Positions 15,741-23,608 of a stretch of 64,000 nucleotides of DNA are shown here, one piece after another. The stretch's first letter is position 1, and each line of letters begins with the position of its first letter. Position numbers and translations under genes: made by a program. The stretch covers positions 43,967-107,966 of IMG/VR virus record IMGVR_UViG_3300001041_000012; one strand, 5' to 3'. The stretch comes from a virus. The notes below the pieces were generated by a model, which did not search any database, was not told the DNA's origin, and was given only the letters and a program-made list of their open reading frames with translations.

Positions 15741-18230
15741 TTAGAGTGACGGTTTTAACGACACTATCGTTGTAATTTTACGCAGTTCCATCGGAGGAAC
15801 AATAGTTAACTCGATCTTCGCCTGGCCCATGAGTTGATCCTGTAACGTAGAGATAATTTGGAACTCAGAACCTTGGATAACGCCAAGTTCTTTAAGTTTA
15901 TCCAGACGTTTACTAATAGCCGAAGAGAGGGCATTTCGTTGCGATACATCGTTCGGTTCTCCAATGAAGGGATCAGATACCTCACGGATTTGATCAACGC
16001 ACTCTTTAACGGCACGAACCGTTGAAAGACGAGTATAATCAGATCCTACTTGAGCGGCTGTAGGGGCGTCGGTTACAGCGACATTAGCACCGTTATTCTT
16101 AAGCTTAAATGTGGTATAACGGGCAGCCGCTAAACGATCAAGTTGTCCATTCGAGAATTCATAACGAAGTCCCTTAGCAGACGTTACGATCTTGTTCGTT
16201 GGAGCACTTTGAGGAGGCAAAGTGGAAACGAATCCACCAAGAACCGGTGCTGAGTTTGTAGCATAGATACCCAAGCGACTATGTCTTAACACGAGGTCTG
16301 GCCCTGCTAATACCTCAATAAAGCGACCAAGATCAATTAAGTTATCGTCTGAATCTTTGAGTTGATTACCGGCTCTGTCGATCATAAAGAAGTTAAGCGG
16401 TTTGCCTTCTAACTTTCTAACATGCGCTTCAATTGAAGCCAGAGTTGTATCAACTGGAGAACTCGTAGCGATAACACCGGTTGTCATGCGATTGCGATGA
16501 CTCATAACAGCACATGCAAGAGCCAATTGATATGCGAAGTTGTCGTTTTTACGGACAAGCGTATCGTCTGCAAAAACACCAATTGGAATTACGATATCAC
16601 AGGAATAGTTTTCTAAGAGCTGATAGACACCAATCTCCAAGAGATTACCCTGCTCATCTCGTTTACCGCCAAGGCATTCATACATCTCTTCTTTACTCAG
16701 GTTAAGTCCATCATTTCCATCCGTAAAGTTAAAGATAAGAACATCCTTTAACGTTGAAGATTGTTGTTTCGGAAATAGAGTCGATGCCTTAACAACATTG
16801 TTTTTAGAATCGGCATTGATCACTCGAACCATAATATCGAACGTAGGATAATCAAGGCTACTATAAATCAGAGGAGTCTCATTAACCTGGAACTTCTTAG
16901 AGTTCGGCTTGGTAATGCGTACTTCCTTGCCGATGACTGAGCCTCCGGCAGTGGTGACATTAACAACTTCAATCTGCAGGTCATTATAGAGTTCTCCGCC
17001 ATAGACTGACTGGAAGTCAATCGTAGGATTCGCACTATCGCTTGCATAGTAATTGTAATTAGCACTAATTAGATCAAGGGATGAGACATTGTCAAGATTG
17101 AGAGAAACACTCATGCCGTCATCAGACAATGTGAAATCCTTAGTATCAATGGCGATACTTGAATTCTTGTAAAGCTGAATAGCCTTAGGATCATTTACAG
17201 CATGCTGGAGAGAGAACACTTGAGCAGCGCCAGTCGTCTTATTGCCATTTTCAGTAACGCTGCAAAGTACATTAGAGGCATTTGTATAATTGTAAGCCAC
17301 TCCAATATAACTTCCTACGTTGGCAACATTAGCATGTAAGACATAAGAGGTTCCGGTCTCCGATAGATGATACTGTCCACTCTCCGGAATAATATCAGTA
17401 GCAGGAATTGCAGCATAAGCCATAAAGCTAAATGTGCAAGTCAGCGTAGTTAAGTCGCCGCCGCCAGCTCCAATATTAATGACCAATCCATCACCTAAGT
17501 CAAAGGCTTGCGATCCAGCGCCACCAAGCTCGGTAATGACCGTTCCATCTAAGAGAGTTATCTCAGAAGCTTCAAGAGACTCAGCCACGGCAGTTACCGT
17601 GATAACGTATTCTTTGCTATCTGCTCCGGTAAAGTAACCATCAATAGTAGCAAGAGTACCGGCATCGCTCAAGGTTATTTCGCTTAATTCACTGGCAGTT
17701 TCGAGAGTTGCTGGAATCTCTGCTTCTCCGAGAATTAATGGAATATTGCTGATGGTTATCTTCAAGCTATCATTGTCGAGCTGATTTGCAGGATCATTAG
17801 ACAAGATCTTTAAGAGATACGTTGCAGCATCGTTGCCGTTAGCAAATCCTAATTGCTCATCCTGAACAGAAGTAAGCACTTGGGATGTAATGCTATCAGA
17901 ATCGATTCCGATGGAAGCCGTTGCTGGCTCACCTGAGATTCTCATAAGTCGAATGTCTCGACACCCAATACCATAGGCCTCTTCAAACCCTTGAGTTAGA
18001 GTCGCACCATTTGGAATTCCATTAGAATAAGTAGCTTTACCAAAAATAGATTCAGCAGAAGCTGGATCAACCGATACAGGTTGAAGTATTGGCCCGTCCG
18101 TTGCTGTTCCGAGCAATAAGACGGCCTCAGTACTAGGCGGAGCTACATCTGTTTTAAGTTGTAAACCTCCGTCTTTCAGTTCAACTAAATGACCAGGAAG
18201 ATTAGGATACGAGTCTTTAATTCCTGCCAT
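15741..18230 (-). CDS. Tail sheath protein
   Basis: 829 residues. The start is the characteristic sheath N-terminus: a short arm, then an APPSTEAVLLLGTATDGPI strand, a PASAESIFG segment and a GFEEAYGIGCRDIRLMRI helix-strand unit. The C-terminal ~350 residues keep the conserved sheath core (NFTDGNDGLNLSKEEMYE, LAGPDLVLRH, KGLRYEFSNGQLDRLAAARY, a final ELTIVPPMELRKITTIVSL strand that would join the neighbour's handshake). Residues ~130-330 are a beta-rich, glycine/alanine/threonine-rich insertion likely to be exposed on the outside. Sheaths are usually near 500-650 residues, so this one is enlarged by that insertion. It would contract around the tube to drive penetration. A second sheath-like gene lies two genes upstream. 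Confidence 0.9.
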   Translation of the reverse strand: MAGIKDSYPNLPGHLVELKDGGLQLKTDVAPPSTEAVLLLGTATDGPILQPVSVDPASAESIFGKATYSNGIPNGATLTQGFEEAYGIGCRDIRLMRISGEPATASIGIDSDSITSQVLTSVQDEQLGFANGNDAATYLLKILSNDPANQLDNDSLKITISNIPLILGEAEIPATLETASELSEITLSDAGTLATIDGYFTGADSKEYVITVTAVAESLEASEITLLDGTVITELGGAGSQAFDLGDGLVINIGAGGGDLTTLTCTFSFMAYAAIPATDIIPESGQYHLSETGTSYVLHANVANVGSYIGVAYNYTNASNVLCSVTENGNKTTGAAQVFSLQHAVNDPKAIQLYKNSSIAIDTKDFTLSDDGMSVSLNLDNVSSLDLISANYNYYASDSANPTIDFQSVYGGELYNDLQIEVVNVTTAGGSVIGKEVRITKPNSKKFQVNETPLIYSSLDYPTFDIMVRVINADSKNNVVKASTLFPKQQSSTLKDVLIFNFTDGNDGLNLSKEEMYECLGGKRDEQGNLLEIGVYQLLENYSCDIVIPIGVFADDTLVRKNDNFAYQLALACAVMSHRNRMTTGVIATSSPVDTTLASIEAHVRKLEGKPLNFFMIDRAGNQLKDSDDNLIDLGRFIEVLAGPDLVLRHSRLGIYATNSAPVLGGFVSTLPPQSAPTNKIVTSAKGLRYEFSNGQLDRLAAARYTTFKLKNNGANVAVTDAPTAAQVGSDYTRLSTVRAVKECVDQIREVSDPFIGEPNDVSQRNALSSAISKRLDKLKELGVIQGSEFQIISTLQDQLMGQAKIELTIVPPMELRKITTIVSLKPSL

Positions 18231-18244
18231 TTTAATATTCCCCC

Positions 18245-18883
18245 TTAATAGATGTTGTTGAGTATAATATCCCGTTCTTCATTTAAAGAAGGGGGATAAG
18301 CAATTGTTGATTCACCGGTACTAGGATTTAGAACTTCGATCTGCTGCTCGAGAATTCTAATAGCATAAGAACGTCTCTCATGAATGCGTTCTAATTGAAT
18401 GCCATAACGAATTGCAACATACGGAATATCTTGACGATAACGAGTATTAACTTCTGGCTTAGTCATTTCAATAAATACTATTTCTGCAATACCTAGATTC
18501 TTGAAGATACCGGTATACGTAAATATGAATTCTTCAAGTTGTTCAGCCCGGCTCATAGCACCGCTTGATGTCTTATCCCAACAAACAAAATCTAAGATAC
18601 AATCATAACGTTGTCTATATTCAGAGATTGTATAACCAGGATTATCTGGATCTGGATAGGTATTGTATAAAACCGGCTTGATGTTCTTTATGGACTTACT
18701 GGGTTTTCTACTTACTTGGACGTAGGTAATTTGAGGCATTGGTGCTTCATGATCATTATATTTAGGCATCTCTGCCGTAAACTTACCCCAGTCTTTTCCC
18801 CATGCCGCTTCAAGGATCGGTTTAAGTCGGTCAGTTAGACCATTGATATCAGTATTTGCATGAGCATATTGTCTATCAGTCAT
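18245..18883 (-). CDS. Putative tail terminator / tail completion protein
   Basis: 212 residues, ATG 18883 after AAGGAGGTG. No catalytic motif. The central part (YDCILDFVCWDKTSSGAM, EQLEEFIFTYTGIF, IPYVAIRYGIQLERIHERRS) alternates strand and helix in the way of small neck or tail-terminator proteins, and such genes are commonly found between head-completion and tail sheath genes. It is flanked by the two sheath-like genes. It probably caps the tail tube and sheath at the head-proximal end, but a baseplate or adaptor role cannot be excluded. Confidence 0.5.
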   Translation of the reverse strand: MTDRQYAHANTDINGLTDRLKPILEAAWGKDWGKFTAEMPKYNDHEAPMPQITYVQVSRKPSKSIKNIKPVLYNTYPDPDNPGYTISEYRQRYDCILDFVCWDKTSSGAMSRAEQLEEFIFTYTGIFKNLGIAEIVFIEMTKPEVNTRYRQDIPYVAIRYGIQLERIHERRSYAIRILEQQIEVLNPSTGESTIAYPPSLNEERDIILNNIY

Positions 18884-18894
18884 TTGACACCTCC

Positions 18895-20505
18895 TTATGG
18901 ATTTGTAAACATAACTCCTGCTGAAGTTGATATAAAGTCAATAGCATAGAGTGTCAATAAATCCAGTGCTATGTATCCGCGGCCATTATTATTGAATGAA
19001 ATAGACACTCGAAAATCTTGAATAACCTTCGCCGTTTTTAGGGCATTAAGCTTTTCGTTAAGTTGCTTGTCCATCTCTTTCTTCTTAATGATTGGTGTAT
19101 AGGGCTCGCCAATAACATTATTAACTAATAAGTTGATCTCAGAGAGAACAGCTTGCACCTGTCTGACATTGATCATACTATGTAAATCAGACGAACTAAG
19201 GGCGGCTGTAACTCCACTTGAAATTACAAGACTCTCAGAATTGACACTATAACGAAATGTCACGATACCCATATTGGACAGCTCATAAATCTCATTTGTT
19301 GTAAATTCATAACGTAGAGTATTAAGTCCTGGAATTGGCTGATTTGTAGGGGTGGCACTCGCTCCGAGATTTGTAAGCATCGCCGCATAGATCGCGGCGC
19401 AATTATCTGTATACTCGGTTTCTAATCCTTCATTAAAGACGGCTTCCGCTGCGACTAAAGAAACATAATAACCCTGATCGATATACTCTCCGCCGTCAAA
19501 AACTGTTAGATCAAAGCGAGTTTTAAAGGCCGTAGCATTTGCAAGCTTAACAATATATGAATACTCGGTCGTCACGTCGCTAACATTTGTGATGGGCTTA
19601 AATCCTAAAACACCGTGTGTCATAAAACCAAAGTTCATTTGACGCATGCAAAAGTCAATTAACTGACCATGGAACGTACAGGCCTTATAATTATTCTTTA
19701 CATCAACGAGATCTAAAACATCGTCACCATCGCTATAGTATCCGTCACCCCAGGAATTCTCGCCATAAATTGTTACCGGATGGACATCGTCAAAATAGAC
19801 ACCTAATGGTAATATGATATCCGCATAGATACCTTCAAGCAGGCCATAGGTTTCATTTAACTCGACATAGAGGTCGTTCTTACTGAGCGTTACTCCGTCA
19901 TTACCTCCGATTAGATTAGCACGGAGATTTAGATTAGGACCAACAATAGCCTGAGAACTTTCTAAACCATAAGGTGTCGATGCGTATACTAAACTTTGTC
20001 CACTATCGGTATCTTGATTAATCGACTGACATAGTCTTCCGAGCGTCGAAAAGTCTGATAAGAAGTAAAGCTTAGGTGATATATTATAGCTATCAGGAAA
20101 GATAAGCCTCAAGCATGCTTTAGATATATCATCAACCGGATCAACCATATAATCAAGCATTATACAGACCTGATTATAGAGCGATCCACCATATTTAGAG
20201 CGAAATCTAAGCAACGTATCGACTTTATACTTACTTGTTAATCCGGTTAGATCCAGCGTAGCGTAATCGCCAGTAAAACGAACAAGGTAGACCGTAATGG
20301 TTTTATCCGTATCGTAAACTTGTTGATATCCCTTAAGTAAGGTACCATTGCCGGGGTCACCAAAGATAGAAGCAGCTTGCGTTGGATTAAGCACCATAAT
20401 AGGTTCTTTAATCGGGCCATCGTTCGATGTTCCAAGAAGTATTAAGGTCTTCCCAATGGTCGGAGAACGAGGAGCGCTTGCTCTGTAGAGATCATAATAG
20501 ATCAA
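18895..20505 (-). CDS. Second tail-sheath-like protein
   Basis: About 537 residues from TTG 20505. The longer frame would overlap the upstream gene by 120 bases; TTG 20505 lies behind GGAGGGAG, which is itself embedded in the end of that gene, and gives an N-terminus (MIYYDLYRASAPRSPTIGK) that lines up with the main sheath. Shared features with the 829-residue sheath: xLILLGTSNDGPI, NPTQAASIFG, GYQQVYDTDK, LIGGNDGVTLSKNDLY and a RYEFTTNEIYELSNMGIVTFRY block near the C-terminus. It lacks the large insertion. It may be a sheath-initiator, a neck-proximal ring or an alternative sheath. Two sheath paralogues in one phage are unusual. Confidence 0.75.
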   Translation of the reverse strand: MIYYDLYRASAPRSPTIGKTLILLGTSNDGPIKEPIMVLNPTQAASIFGDPGNGTLLKGYQQVYDTDKTITVYLVRFTGDYATLDLTGLTSKYKVDTLLRFRSKYGGSLYNQVCIMLDYMVDPVDDISKACLRLIFPDSYNISPKLYFLSDFSTLGRLCQSINQDTDSGQSLVYASTPYGLESSQAIVGPNLNLRANLIGGNDGVTLSKNDLYVELNETYGLLEGIYADIILPLGVYFDDVHPVTIYGENSWGDGYYSDGDDVLDLVDVKNNYKACTFHGQLIDFCMRQMNFGFMTHGVLGFKPITNVSDVTTEYSYIVKLANATAFKTRFDLTVFDGGEYIDQGYYVSLVAAEAVFNEGLETEYTDNCAAIYAAMLTNLGASATPTNQPIPGLNTLRYEFTTNEIYELSNMGIVTFRYSVNSESLVISSGVTAALSSSDLHSMINVRQVQAVLSEINLLVNNVIGEPYTPIIKKKEMDKQLNEKLNALKTAKVIQDFRVSISFNNNGRGYIALDLLTLYAIDFISTSAGVMFTNP

Positions 20506-20512
20506 TGAATTC

Positions 20513-21043
20513 TCAACTCCCTCCGACAATTTCATAATTCTTCTTGGATCCGATCGAATGAATAGTCCACTCTTTAAACTTAAAATCGATAGCTTCTGCC
20601 TTACTCGCTGCAAAGTAGAACTCAATACGCCCATTGTCTCCGCGTTTAGCTTCAGAGTGTGATAGCTTAAAACAGCGATGCAGATTTACAGGACGATCCT
20701 TATTCCATCCTACTTCATAAATCAAATCACCTATTTGAGGATGAACATCGTGCTTAAAGTGGTAAACATTTGCGGGTGTATAGATATAACCCAAAGGCCC
20801 CATCGTGTTTAATCCTGGCTTACTAACAACTAAGCTCTGATTCTGAGAGTAAGTTTTATGTTTTTCAATCCGGTTGACCCAACCTGATCCATAGCAGATA
20901 GGACAGTGAGAATCCGGTTCTTGGTACTTTTCCTTAAAACAGGAGCAATGGATTTTACGGCTTGTCCGTTGAAGCAAAACGTAATAACCGTAATCCTTAA
21001 GAATGTCATCAATCTCCTTACGTAAATCAATATTATTACGCAT
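20513..21043 (-). CDS. Putative neck / head-closure protein with zinc knuckle
   Basis: 176 residues. The ATG overlaps the upstream stop codon (TAATG), with no good ribosome site, so translation is probably coupled. Residues ~32-55 carry four cysteines in two pairs (HCSCF and CPICYGSGW), a zinc-ribbon-like knuckle. The remaining two thirds is a beta-rich domain. Small Cys-pair proteins of this look occur in the neck region of several Firmicutes myophages next to head-tail connector genes; that memory plus position is the basis for the call. It ends where the second sheath gene begins, and its last codons double as that gene's ribosome site. Confidence 0.5.
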   Translation of the reverse strand: MRNNIDLRKEIDDILKDYGYYVLLQRTSRKIHCSCFKEKYQEPDSHCPICYGSGWVNRIEKHKTYSQNQSLVVSKPGLNTMGPLGYIYTPANVYHFKHDVHPQIGDLIYEVGWNKDRPVNLHRCFKLSHSEAKRGDNGRIEFYFAASKAEAIDFKFKEWTIHSIGSKKNYEIVGGS

Positions 21044-21633
21044 TAGATCGAACTACGCTTTACAAGTAGATTATCTGTCGCCATAGCCGACGTAGTCTCT
21101 GTAATGCTAGGCGCAAAGAGTTTGTGCTTCGTATAGCCTCGTACAGCACTTTGAGCAAGAGCTCTTGCTCCAAAGAGTGCTCTGTACCAACGATTCGTAT
21201 CATCTTGAAGCCCCTTCAAGACCCTTGCCATTTGAGGAGCTTTAGAATCACGGATAACTTTAAGATCGCCTAAATCCTTTTCTTCTGACCCAACATTTAG
21301 GGATTTACTAATGAGTATCTCGGTTGCCATATTTAAGGCCACGGCACTTGATACATATCGTCTAATTTTGTAAGTATAGTCTTCAAAGACCTTAGTACTT
21401 GGCCAAGACGTTAAAACAAACAGACTAACTTGCCAAATCATAAAATTGATCTCTTCATCCGTAAAGTCATCAGCAAGACCAGACGCTGAATTACGCACAA
21501 GCTTCGGTGTTGAGTAATAAGGACTATAACGTGATGTAAAGCTCCAAGCATAATCTGTACTGCCAAGTTTAACTTTAATCGAATAAAGTTGGTTATTCTT
21601 TAAAGTAGGATTATTATCATAAAGTTGTAGCAC
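21043..21633 (-). CDS. Putative head-tail adaptor / connector protein
   Basis: 196 residues, GTG start at 21633 after GAGGTG. A helix-rich protein: DDFTDEEINFMIWQVSLFVLTSWP (~55-75, written here only as its position and DEEINF core), then a YVSSAVALNMATEIL helix, then KAPQMARVLKGLQDDTNRWYRALFGARAL. Helical proteins of about 100-200 residues directly upstream of closure and terminator genes are usually head-tail adaptors that dock under the portal. No known motif is visible. It is coupled to the next gene by a TAATG overlap, supporting joint action in the neck. Confidence 0.45.
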   Translation of the reverse strand: MLQLYDNNPTLKNNQLYSIKVKLGSTDYAWSFTSRYSPYYSTPKLVRNSASGLADDFTDEEINFMIWQVSLFVLTSWPSTKVFEDYTYKIRRYVSSAVALNMATEILISKSLNVGSEEKDLGDLKVIRDSKAPQMARVLKGLQDDTNRWYRALFGARALAQSAVRGYTKHKLFAPSITETTSAMATDNLLVKRSSI

Positions 21634-21642
21634 TTAATCACC

Positions 21643-22149
21643 TCAATCTTGACGCACAATAACTACCCAATCTACTTCTAAAGGTGAAGTGAAAGTAATA
21701 GTTGTTTTATCAGTTTCTATATAGTCGTAGTTCTTTCTCTGAAGAAGTCCGTTTAAATACACTTGCAAAGAATTGGTGTTTGTTATATAAGGCTTGTCCA
21801 GCGAGATAATCACTTGGTCTACTTGATCTACGATGATTTCTTGATAATACCTATTTTCAAGATTCAAAGAAAACGAACGGACAATAAAGAGTAATTCGTC
21901 ACCAAGCTTAAGGGGTAAAATAAAACGAACGGTCGTCTCATTGATTTCAATATAGTCTAAGATAACATACTGTAACAAACCATTTAAGTAGATTTCAAGC
22001 TGATTATATCCAAGATCGTAAGCGCCCGTTGTGATAGAAACATCAGTTTGATCCTCAATATCAATCGTTATCTTTTCATAAACTTTATTGGTTATTGGAA
22101 TTAAAGCATCCGTAGATGAACCTTGATTAATCAAGAATTTGATCGACAT
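21643..22149 (-). CDS. Small virion protein made of two tandem LNGLLQ beta domains
   Basis: 168 residues, ATG 22149 after GGAGTG. It consists of two copies of one ~65-residue unit: first copy YNQLEIYLNGLLQ, YIEINETTVRFILPL, GDELLFIVR; second copy TNSLQVYLNGLLQ, YIETDKTTITFTSPL, WVVIVRQ. The same unit closes the long fibre protein at 40272-41984 (VFVNGVLQ). Such units are beta-sandwich modules of phage appendages. The gene is placed between appendage-like proteins and neck genes, so a neck whisker or appendage adaptor is likely. Confidence 0.5.
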   Translation of the reverse strand: MSIKFLINQGSSTDALIPITNKVYEKITIDIEDQTDVSITTGAYDLGYNQLEIYLNGLLQYVILDYIEINETTVRFILPLKLGDELLFIVRSFSLNLENRYYQEIIVDQVDQVIISLDKPYITNTNSLQVYLNGLLQRKNYDYIETDKTTITFTSPLEVDWVVIVRQD

Positions 22150-22153
22150 ATCA

Positions 22154-23254
22154 TCACACTCCTGGTGTAACTACGATTTTAAAGGCGTAATCCTGCATTG
22201 AAGGTACATAATCTTCTCGACTGATCTTTAACCAGAAGGTAACCTCCTGAGTTGGCCCAATACTCTCAATAATGATATTATCCCCATAAGAGAAGGGCAT
22301 ACCGAGATCATCAAGGGAAACGTCTGCCAACTGATAACCTTCGCGGGCTAAGAGTTGGTAAATTCCAATATGAACGTTATTTAAGATGTAATCTTCATTG
22401 TTCGTAACGATAACTCTCTTTTCGATAAAGTTTTGAACCATTTCTCCAAGATCAAGACTTATATCCTGTCTTAATACAATATCGTCAATACTAAAACTCA
22501 AATCGAGATCATACGAAAAGACATCTCCACCCCAAAGATGATCGAGCGCAGTCTTGCCAATTAATTGACCAAGACTGTCGTAAATTTCAACGGTGCCGTA
22601 AATTGACAATGTATTGACATTCAGATAAGTGACTTTTTTGCCTTGGGGTACAGTAGTTTGACTAAGTATCTGATTATTGAAATTACGTAAGATAACTTTC
22701 CAATTAGGCAATAGATTGCCCACTATAATCTTATTATCCCTCATAATTCTTACGTAGTCAATATCAAGATTGACAGAATTGACATTATTTTTGCCTTGAA
22801 GTTCTACTCCGATCATTGTAAGTCCAGGGGATACTCCGGAGCCAATTAATTTCCAAGTGTTGCCGCCATCACTAGATCCGTAGCCTTCGTAACGACCCTG
22901 AGATCTTTTTATACGCATATGAGTATAATTTATAGAGGTCTGTTGATATTTATCAAAGTACTCTAGAAGTTCTACCTTTTGCGATTCTCCTTGGTATGCT
23001 ACAATTCCACCCATATCGGATTCAATTGTTGGAAAATAGTTATTGGCAATTTCGAAAACAAAGTCGCCATCAGGCATAGGAAGTAGGGCATAAATATCAG
23101 GGTCTCCGTGCTTTAAACGGAGATACCCTGATATTTCTGTCGTACTGTAACGACTTGTATCACTTGGCGACATTAACCAGTTAGAGCTTAGCGACGGATC
23201 GGAGAAATTATCTTCAAAGATGAGTCCGCTTTCCACTCGATTAATAATAGCCAT
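22154..23254 (-). CDS. Putative appendage protein with concanavalin-A-like domain
   Basis: About 366 residues from ATG 23254, six bases after GGGGTG; an in-frame GTG nine bases upstream sits inside that ribosome site and is less likely. Residues ~10-175 (FEDNFSDPSLSSNWLMSP, ISGYLRLKHGD, then MRIKRSQGRYEGYGSSDGG) look like a LamG/DUF1349-type beta-sandwich used to bind glycans. Residues ~180-260 resemble a carboxypeptidase-regulatory-like beta domain, and the remainder is another all-beta module. No signal peptide. It likely forms part of a tail or head appendage contacting the host surface. Ligand unknown. Confidence 0.5.
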   Translation of the reverse strand: MAIINRVESGLIFEDNFSDPSLSSNWLMSPSDTSRYSTTEISGYLRLKHGDPDIYALLPMPDGDFVFEIANNYFPTIESDMGGIVAYQGESQKVELLEYFDKYQQTSINYTHMRIKRSQGRYEGYGSSDGGNTWKLIGSGVSPGLTMIGVELQGKNNVNSVNLDIDYVRIMRDNKIIVGNLLPNWKVILRNFNNQILSQTTVPQGKKVTYLNVNTLSIYGTVEIYDSLGQLIGKTALDHLWGGDVFSYDLDLSFSIDDIVLRQDISLDLGEMVQNFIEKRVIVTNNEDYILNNVHIGIYQLLAREGYQLADVSLDDLGMPFSYGDNIIIESIGPTQEVTFWLKISREDYVPSMQDYAFKIVVTPGV

Positions 23255-23271
23255 TTGACTCACCCCACTAA

Positions 23272-23589
23272 TTACTTCAAAACTAATTCCATCCTATGAT
23301 TAATAACCTTAACAATTCTTGTGTTCTCGTCACCTATATAGGAAACCGAAAGTTTCAATGATGCAACAGCGTCCTGAATAGATCCATGGATTGAATGTAT
23401 GATCCACGGTTGACCTTTGATTGGCTCAACAACAAGAGGATTATTATAAGCAAATGGTGCCCCGGTAGTAGGCGGAGTAGGATTATGATAGAAAAGACAT
23501 TGTGATGCTGTATCATCCGTAGCATACATTGTCAAATGACTAAATGGATTTCTTGGTCGACGCATTACCCAATATTCAACTAAAGCCAT
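23272..23589 (-). CDS. Small structural protein of unknown function
   Basis: 105 residues, ATG 23589 behind AAGGGGG. Beta-rich, with no cysteines clustered and no membrane segment. I do not recognise the family. It lies between a 935-residue and a 366-residue appendage-type protein in the same run with short gaps, so it is probably a minor virion component or assembly partner of one of them. Confidence 0.5.
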   Translation of the reverse strand: MALVEYWVMRRPRNPFSHLTMYATDDTASQCLFYHNPTPPTTGAPFAYNNPLVVEPIKGQPWIIHSIHGSIQDAVASLKLSVSYIGDENTRIVKVINHRMELVLK

Positions 23590-23608
23590 GTTTATTCCCC
23601 CTTAATAA

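Noticed and set aside
20506-20634. Longer N-terminus for the second sheath-like protein
   Set aside because: It would overlap the neck gene by 120 bases, has no ribosome site, and the paralogous sheath aligns only from the TTG at 20505 onwards.
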